A DNA stretch of 64,000 nucleotides from Abelmoschus esculentus (Eukaryota > Streptophyta > Magnoliopsida > Malvales > Malvaceae): contig JAUCBN010000034.1 of the NCBI GenBank assembly GCA_035048815.1, positions 13,184,737 to 13,248,736 on the forward strand. The letters are read 5' to 3'. The notes under the pieces were generated by a model. It did no database searches and was not told the origin of the DNA. It saw only the letters and a program-made list of their open reading frames with translations. Within the stretch, counting starts at the first letter, position 1. Every line of letters begins with the position of its first letter. Shown here piece by piece: positions 58,353-64,000 of the stretch. A program made the position numbers and the translations under genes.

Positions 58353-61313
58353 ATGGCTTCTACTTCTGACCAGCAAGGCAGTGGCCGTTGGAAGTTTGAA
58401 AGCAGCTCACCTTGTTTCTTTAAGATAATTCTTCAGGACACTATCCAGAATGGAAAACTTGTAAGTATTTCTCCCAACACCTTGTTTCTTTTTATCTGCT
58501 ATTTTGAATAGTTGTTGATACTAAGACCATTCTTTCTACAGGACATTCCCAAAATGTTTGTGCAAAATCATGGAAAATACATTTCGAGCCCAGCACTACT
58601 CAAGGTCCCATCTGGTGAAATATGGAAGGTAGAACTGACTAAATCTGATGGCAAAATATGGCTTGAAAATGGCTGGCTTCAATTTTCAAATCATTACTCC
58701 CTTGATTTCGGGCATCTTGTGGTATTTAGATATGATGGGAATAGCAATTTCCATGTAGTCATCTTTGATACTAGTGCTTCAGAGATACATTATCCACTCA
58801 CCAGCAATAATAATGAGCGATCCGACGAAATTCCGGGGCAGAATATCTATGAATCCCAATATGATGACTATATAAAGATCCAAAAACCGCAATTGCCATG
58901 TCCTCGGCCTCATAAGATGATGAGAAGTACCGATGTAACTATCAAAACTGAAACCGAGTGCAATGAGGAGTCCGGATTTCTACCTCAGCAAGTTGGGCAG
59001 AGTGGATGTCCAGCTAGAAACGGTGATAAAAGCACGGGTCATAAAACTTTGAAGGCTCATGAAAGGGTTAATGCTTTTGAGAAAGCTAGTAATAGTTTCA
59101 AATCTGAGAACCCTTTTTTCCTGGCTGTTATGCAACCATCGTATGTTGGTCTTGATAGCGGTAAAAAATATAGACTGGTAAGCAATCATTCAATTCCCAC
59201 TATTAACATATATGCATGTTGTTCAATCCATTACTTCATTTCTATTGCTTGCTAAGTTGAAGTTCGTTCTCAATTTTCCTTTTGTTCAGTGCATACCATT
59301 CAACTTTGTCGAGAAACATTTGATGAAAGAGCATTGCTCTGTAATTCTTTGCAACTCAAGTGGGAAAATATGGAGGGTTGACTTCAAGAGCAGGCGATTA
59401 GGGACAAGGCTAAGATCATATCTGCTAGGTGGTTGGGGTACATTTGTACGTGATAACAATATCAAAACCGGTGATATATGTGCCTTCGAGCTAATAAATA
59501 GCATTGAAATTTCCTTCAAAGTAGTCATTTATAAAGGCCAGGATGCAAATTGTCACCCATCAGTAGCTTCAACTGATGTGTTTCACCCAGTAAAACAGGA
59601 GACCGCATATGCAAGCCCGGACTGCCTGGAACCATTGACCAGCAATAGTAATAGTCTATCCTATGAAAATCAGGAGCAGAATATCGACCAATCCAAAGAT
59701 AATGAGACTATAAAGATCCTAGAGAACATCTCCCCAAGAAAAAAAATGAGAGAGAAATCGCAATGGCCGCTTAAGATGATGATACGGAGTACTAATTCAG
59801 CTATCAAAACCGAAGCCGAGTGCACTGGGAAGTCTGGATTTGTAGCTCAGCAACTAAGACTTGATGGAAATCCAGCAAGGGAAGGTGATAAAAGAACAAG
59901 TTATCCTGTAGTTCATCGATTGAGGAATCATGAAAAGGCTGAGGCTCTTGAGAGAGCTATTAATAGTTTTAAATCCGAGAACCCATTTTTCCTGGCTGTT
60001 ATGCAACCATATTATGTTGGTTGTACTCCTGAAAAAAAATTTAGACTGGTAAGTAATCAATTGAATTCTCACTAGATTACATTATTAACATATACGAAGC
60101 TGATGGAAATAAACTATTTTTTTTAGTATTTTCATTTCTATTGCTTGCAAATTTGAACTTTTTTCTTTCATTTTTCTTATGTGCAGTCCATACCATCTAA
60201 CTTTGCCAGGGAACATTTGATGAAAGAGCATTGTACTGTCACTCTTTCCGACTTGAGTGGGAAAACTTGGATTACTACCTTTAAGCAAAGTCAAAGAGGG
60301 AAAAAGCTAGATGCAAAGCTACAAACTGGATGGAAAACTTTTGTACAAGATAACAATATCCAAGTCGGTGATGTTTGCGCCTTCGAGCTAATAAATAGTA
60401 TCGAAATATCATTCAGAGTAGTCATTTACCAAGGCCAGCATGCAAATTATTGTCAGTCATTAGTTTCAACAGATGTTCATCTGGTGAAATGGACGCCTCC
60501 ATCATTTGCAAGCCCGAGCTGCCACAAACCCTTGACTGATTTCAAAAAAGCTAAAGGTCTTCCAATAGCTAATGCCTTCAAATCTGAAAATCCATTCTTT
60601 GTTATTGTACTACAGGCATCATATGTGAATTCACATATATTGGTGAGTTCTTCAGTTGAAACCTACTGGCCATTTCGAAGTTCTCATAAGTTTTAGACGA
60701 TATAATGCACATGAAACAGGCTGAAATGTTAAATTTTACTTTCTCCTTTGTATAAATAACTGGATTGACATGTGTGTTTGTATGAACAGAGTATACCAGC
60801 AGATTTTGCGAGGGAATATCTGACAAAGATGCACAAAGAGGTCATACTTCTCTTTTCAAATGGAAAATCATGGCCTGTGATATGTTATCAGCATAGTATC
60901 GAAGGATCAATGCCAAATGTAATATTCAGTGATGGTTGGCGTAAATTTTCTGGGGATAATAATTTAGAAGTTGGTGATGCTTGCGCCTTTGAACTGGTTG
61001 AGGGTGCTGAAACCTCGATGAACGTAACCATTTATAAGAAGCAGCTTCATGAAGATGCAAATCTGAGCTTGTCTATGGGTAAGTAAGATCCATTTCAGGT
61101 ACTATATATATTCATCTTTCATTGATAAGCTTAAATAATGCATGGATTTGTTTGTTAAAAACAGATGATAAAAGTAGAGAGCAACAAGTTGAACTCCATG
61201 AAAGAATTGTGATTAAAACTGAAGAACCTGCTTGGATGGAGAAAGGAGACATGTCTAACCTGCTTGTTGATTATAACTGCCATCCTCCGGTAAAATATGA
61301 GATGACATTTTAA
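58353..61313 (+). CDS. Four-domain B3 transcription factor (REM/VRN1-like)
   Basis: Six exons (58353-58460, 58542-59177, 59290-60048, 60187-60642, 60790-61078, 61165-61313) keep frame and give about 798 residues. Four B3 domains are visible. The first spans exons 1-2 (CFFKIILQDTIQNGKL, then DIPKMFVQNHG). The second to fourth each start with a ENPFF motif (NSFKSENPFFLAVMQP twice, NAFKSENPFFVIVLQ once), are cut by an intron just before CIPFNF, SIPSNF or SIPADF, and end with a G-D-x-CAFEL and a VVIYKG-like strand. Linkers carry acidic and lysine-rich repeats around SAIKTEAEC. REM and VRN1-type factors bind DNA in the nucleus, often in flowering or reproductive development. The exact orthologue is not fixed. 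The 3' end is uncertain: the last exon stops at 61311-61313, but another open frame follows. Confidence 0.85.
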
Positions 61314-61999
61314 TGTCAAAATCAATTCTCCAGGCAAAGCCTTAGAAGAGACGACACAAAGCTATCAAACTTTACCAGAGAATGAGGCAGTTCAAGTCTT
61401 CAAGATACCAATTGGTTGGACCGATGATGGCACCAATTCAACAAACTGAACCATTTTAGAACTTGAAGCTGAAATTAGTTGGCTGTATAACTGTCCGTTG
61501 CGTTGTTACATTAGAATACTTTCCATAATAGCACTTAGCCATGACATTGTAACATGTTTCTGATGTTGACCATATGAATTTTCACCTGCAACAAGTTGCC
61601 TTCAGAAATTCCCAGTACAATAGTAATCTAATGTGTGGTGGATCAGAACTTTCTAAAACTTATGTTATTATTCATATCAAAATGTGTCATATAGATTGAG
61701 TGCAAGATTTATTTTTAAATATAGGAAAAAAACTACAATCGAATTCAAAATTTATATAAACTACAATAAATTTAACAGTCAATAGCTAATAATCACCATT
61801 TAAATTGTATTCATTCTTTTCCCTCTGTAGCTAGATATGAGAAATAATGGAGGGGACAGCACTCAGCCATCTGACCATCTCATTAAGTTTTTCATGATCG
61901 TAGGGAAGATTATGGTTTCTTGATGAAGCTTAAAGGAACAACATTTTTTTTCTCTCAAGGAAAACATTTCAATCAAATGAAGCCATCTAAAATAAGGAT

Positions 62000-62340
62000 T
62001 ATCTTTTGTAATATGATCAACCTTTATTTCCAGTTATTACTTCTTTTTAGCATGTTTTAAGTTCTCAGAGCGTCTCACCAGCAGCAGGGCAACGACCATT
62101 TAAGTTTTAAAAGCAGCTCACCTTATATCTTCAAGATAATTCTCCAAGACACTATCCACTATCCAGAATGGAGAACTTGCAAGTGATTAGTTCATACCAG
62201 AAAACCAACAGTTTGTAATAGGAAATTGTATGTTACCATTTCTTTTTCTATTCATATCTTGACAATCAGAGTTCTTTTTCAGGGAATTCCCAGAAAGCTT
62301 GTGAAAAAAATTTGGAAATGACGTGTCAATCCCAGTTCAT
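62000..62340 (+). pseudogene. Partial B3-gene copy (exon 1 and start of exon 2)
   Basis: Sequence from about 62090 (agcagctcaccttatatcttcaagataattct) to 62180 (ctatccagaatggagaactt) is a close copy of exon 1 of the B3 gene upstream, with a 9-base ctatccact insertion and no start ATG in the right place. At 62282-62325 ggaattcccagaaagcttgtg and aaatttggaaatga match the start of exon 2, with frame-breaking changes. About 100 bases of the upstream flank also match (agcatgttttaagttctcagag against gcttgtttttatgtatgttaggttcccagagg). The rest of the gene is missing, so this is a truncated tandem duplicate. Confidence 0.8.
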
Positions 62341-62872
62341 ACCAGACCTTATTTGTTTTTTTATTAACATTATTTATTGATAAAATTAAACGGATCTTAA
62401 TTTTTTTATTTCTATTAATCAAACAAATAAATAGAAACTAGAAAATAAAAAATATTTCTTAAAAATAAAAGTAAAAAAATAATTTTTAAATTAAACGAAC
62501 CATAAATTTTTCAACTTTTATGTTTTATAGTTTTTTGGTTAAAATCTAAATTTCAAACAACGATATCAATCTTTAGTTATTAATAATTATTTTTAATTAA
62601 TTACAAAAATCATCATAATATTTCTTCTAAAATAAACTTTTAATTATTATTAGATAATAGATATTAATAGCTCACTCGTTATGATGCGATATTAATACAT
62701 GAATAAGGTACGTCTGTGGTCAATAAGGTAACAATGTCCATCCTCTATCTCTTCCCTTGCCTTTTTTTTCTTCTAAAAACCCTAAACCCTCCGATTATTA
62801 GCTGACGTCCACACGTCAAGTTTAGTGGGAAAATCAATAGAAAACCCTACATTCCATCGTTCCCAATTTCTC
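62341..62872. other. AT-rich spacer and RUS gene promoter
   Basis: AT-rich to about 62690, then the promoter and 5' leader of the RUS-family gene. The leader contains aaaccctaaaccct (about 62777-62790), a telo-box-like motif frequent in promoters of housekeeping plant genes. Confidence 0.45.
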
Positions 62873-64000
62873 ATGCAATCCACTATTTACTACAAACCTT
62901 CAAGTTCTCATAATTTCCAACTACCATGGAAATCCTCGAAAAACCCTGCTTGCAAATCCTCCAATTTATCCTCAAAAATCCCGACTTTGGCCAATTCACT
63001 TAGAACCCAAATTACCTACGAGTTTGAAGGAGGTATGAACAACGATGGGATTGAGTCATCAAATCCGACTAAACTCCCGGTAGTGATACGAAGGGACGGA
63101 AAAGTTTCAAGGTACTTTTGGGATGGGAACCGTGTCCGGTTGCTTAGTGTTGAAGGCGGCGGCAGCTCTGGGACGTCGTTACGTTTCAATTTGGACAAGG
63201 TGGTTGAAGCTTCTAGCATGGCTGTTAGTAACTTTTTTATTCCTAAGCAAGTCAGCGAAAATTATATCGGCTACGTGAAGTGGAAGTTTTTGCACAGGGT
63301 TTTTAGCTCTGCTCTTCAAGTTCTTGCTACTCAGGTAAATGGAATTTTTATGTTTTGGTTAATTGGATTTTTTTTTTCGTTTAAATTTTGAAGTTAATGT
63401 TATGAGAACAATGGGGGAAATGGAATACAAATGTTTGGTGACTCGTTTTAAATAGAAAAGAGTATCTTTGGAAGGTGCTAGGGGAAGAACTGATGGATGC
63501 TTTATGTTATTTTCTGCATCGGGTTTTGACAGTTTGAAGGTGAAAAAAGAAGTATTTATATTTTATTGGTTGTTAGACATTGATTGCCATTTTCACAAAC
63601 TGTGTTTAACTTATTTTAGACAGAATGTGGTGTGAAAACAGGCAATGTTTCGGGCTATAGGAATTGGGTATTCTCGTTCACTTACATCAGCTGCTGCACT
63701 TAACTGGGTATTGAAAGATGGACTTGGTCGACTAAGCAGGTGTATTTATACGGCTAGTTTGGCATCTGCTTTTGATACCAATTTGAAGGTAAGAATTCCA
63801 CATTTTGGGTTGCATTTTTACTTCTTCAGATTGCACTTGTGTTATTATGATTCTTTATTTCATTAATCACAGTTTCGCAGTTAAAATAATAATGGGGAGG
63901 ATTGTCCTGGTGACTGTAGAACTGCAAAACAATAAATTGAATTTCTTATATTTGTTGTCTTATTTCCTTTGAAGAGAGTTAGGTTTTCAACCTCTCTGCT
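62873..64000 (+). CDS. RUS4: ROOT UVB SENSITIVE (DUF647) family protein, 5' part
   Basis: Three exons are visible: 62873-63334, 63642-63788 and the start of a third from 63975, which runs off the window. The ATG at 62873 (MQSTIYYKPSSSHNFQLPWK...) is chosen because the upstream codon at 62825 is GTG. The first 50 residues are rich in Ser, Lys and Asn and poor in acids, suggesting a plastid transit peptide. The conserved DUF647 region begins at ITYEFEGG and LPVVIRRDGKVSRYFWDG and continues with FFIPKQVSENYIGYVKWKFLHR, SSALQVLATQAMFRAIGIGY and LNWVLKDGLGRLSR. The pattern, including YEFEGG, best fits RUS4, which in Arabidopsis affects male fertility; RUS4 is my best guess, not proven. The 3' half is outside the window. 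Confidence 0.9.

Noticed and set aside
1..64000. tRNA, rRNA, CRISPR or organellar insertions
   Set aside because: I looked for tRNA-like GGTTCGA boxes, rRNA-like blocks, regular spacer arrays and plastid-like genes and saw none that could be supported by eye. A tRNAscan and a plastome search would be decisive.

Overview
The window is nuclear DNA of a flowering plant, almost certainly a core eudicot and probably from the mallow order (cotton-like). This rests on short exons with GT-AG introns, very AT-rich intergenic DNA full of small transposon relics, and protein families whose closest recalled relatives are dicot genes. The genus is an inference and was not tested.

Ten protein-coding genes can be modelled. 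In order they are a HECATE-type bHLH factor (9258-10055, +), a SUKH/SMI1-KNR4-like protein (13123-14325, -), a DUF1685 protein (22282-22882, +), class B heat shock factor HSFB1 with two upstream ORFs (31490-32961, +), an AP2/ERF factor (35376-35936, +), a 12-exon CTLH/CRA protein (39680-44489, +), a membrane-anchored sulfotransferase-like protein (47520-49656, +), cyclophilin-40/SQUINT (51006-54665, -), a four-B3-domain REM/VRN1-like gene (58353-61313, +) and the 5' part of a ROOT UVB SENSITIVE (DUF647) gene that runs off the right edge (62873-64000, +). All the multi-exon models keep the reading frame across every junction.

The spaces between genes hold mobile-element debris. There is a 2.17 kb solo LTR with a perfect 5-bp target duplication (15153-17318), inserted at the edge of a decayed LINE-type RNase H domain. 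There is a miniature LTR element (TRIM, 28082-28473), several hAT-like MITEs, three of them with exact 8-bp target duplications, a 1.2 kb element with long terminal inverted repeats (about 5980-7225), other hairpin MITEs, and MITEs inside introns of the CTLH and cyclophilin-40 genes. A partial B3-gene copy (62000-62340) and an orphan terminal exon (20823-20995) are gene relics.

The genes do not form a pathway. Several regulators lie together (HEC, HSFB1, ERF, B3), but the arrangement is better explained by ancestral gene order: the HEC, SUKH-like and DUF1685 trio and the sulfotransferase plus cyclophilin-40 pair recall Arabidopsis neighbourhoods. The most interesting regulatory feature is the HSFB1 leader, where a 9-codon uORF ends in TAATG and so overlaps the start of a second, 40-residue uORF with a peptide typical of this gene family.
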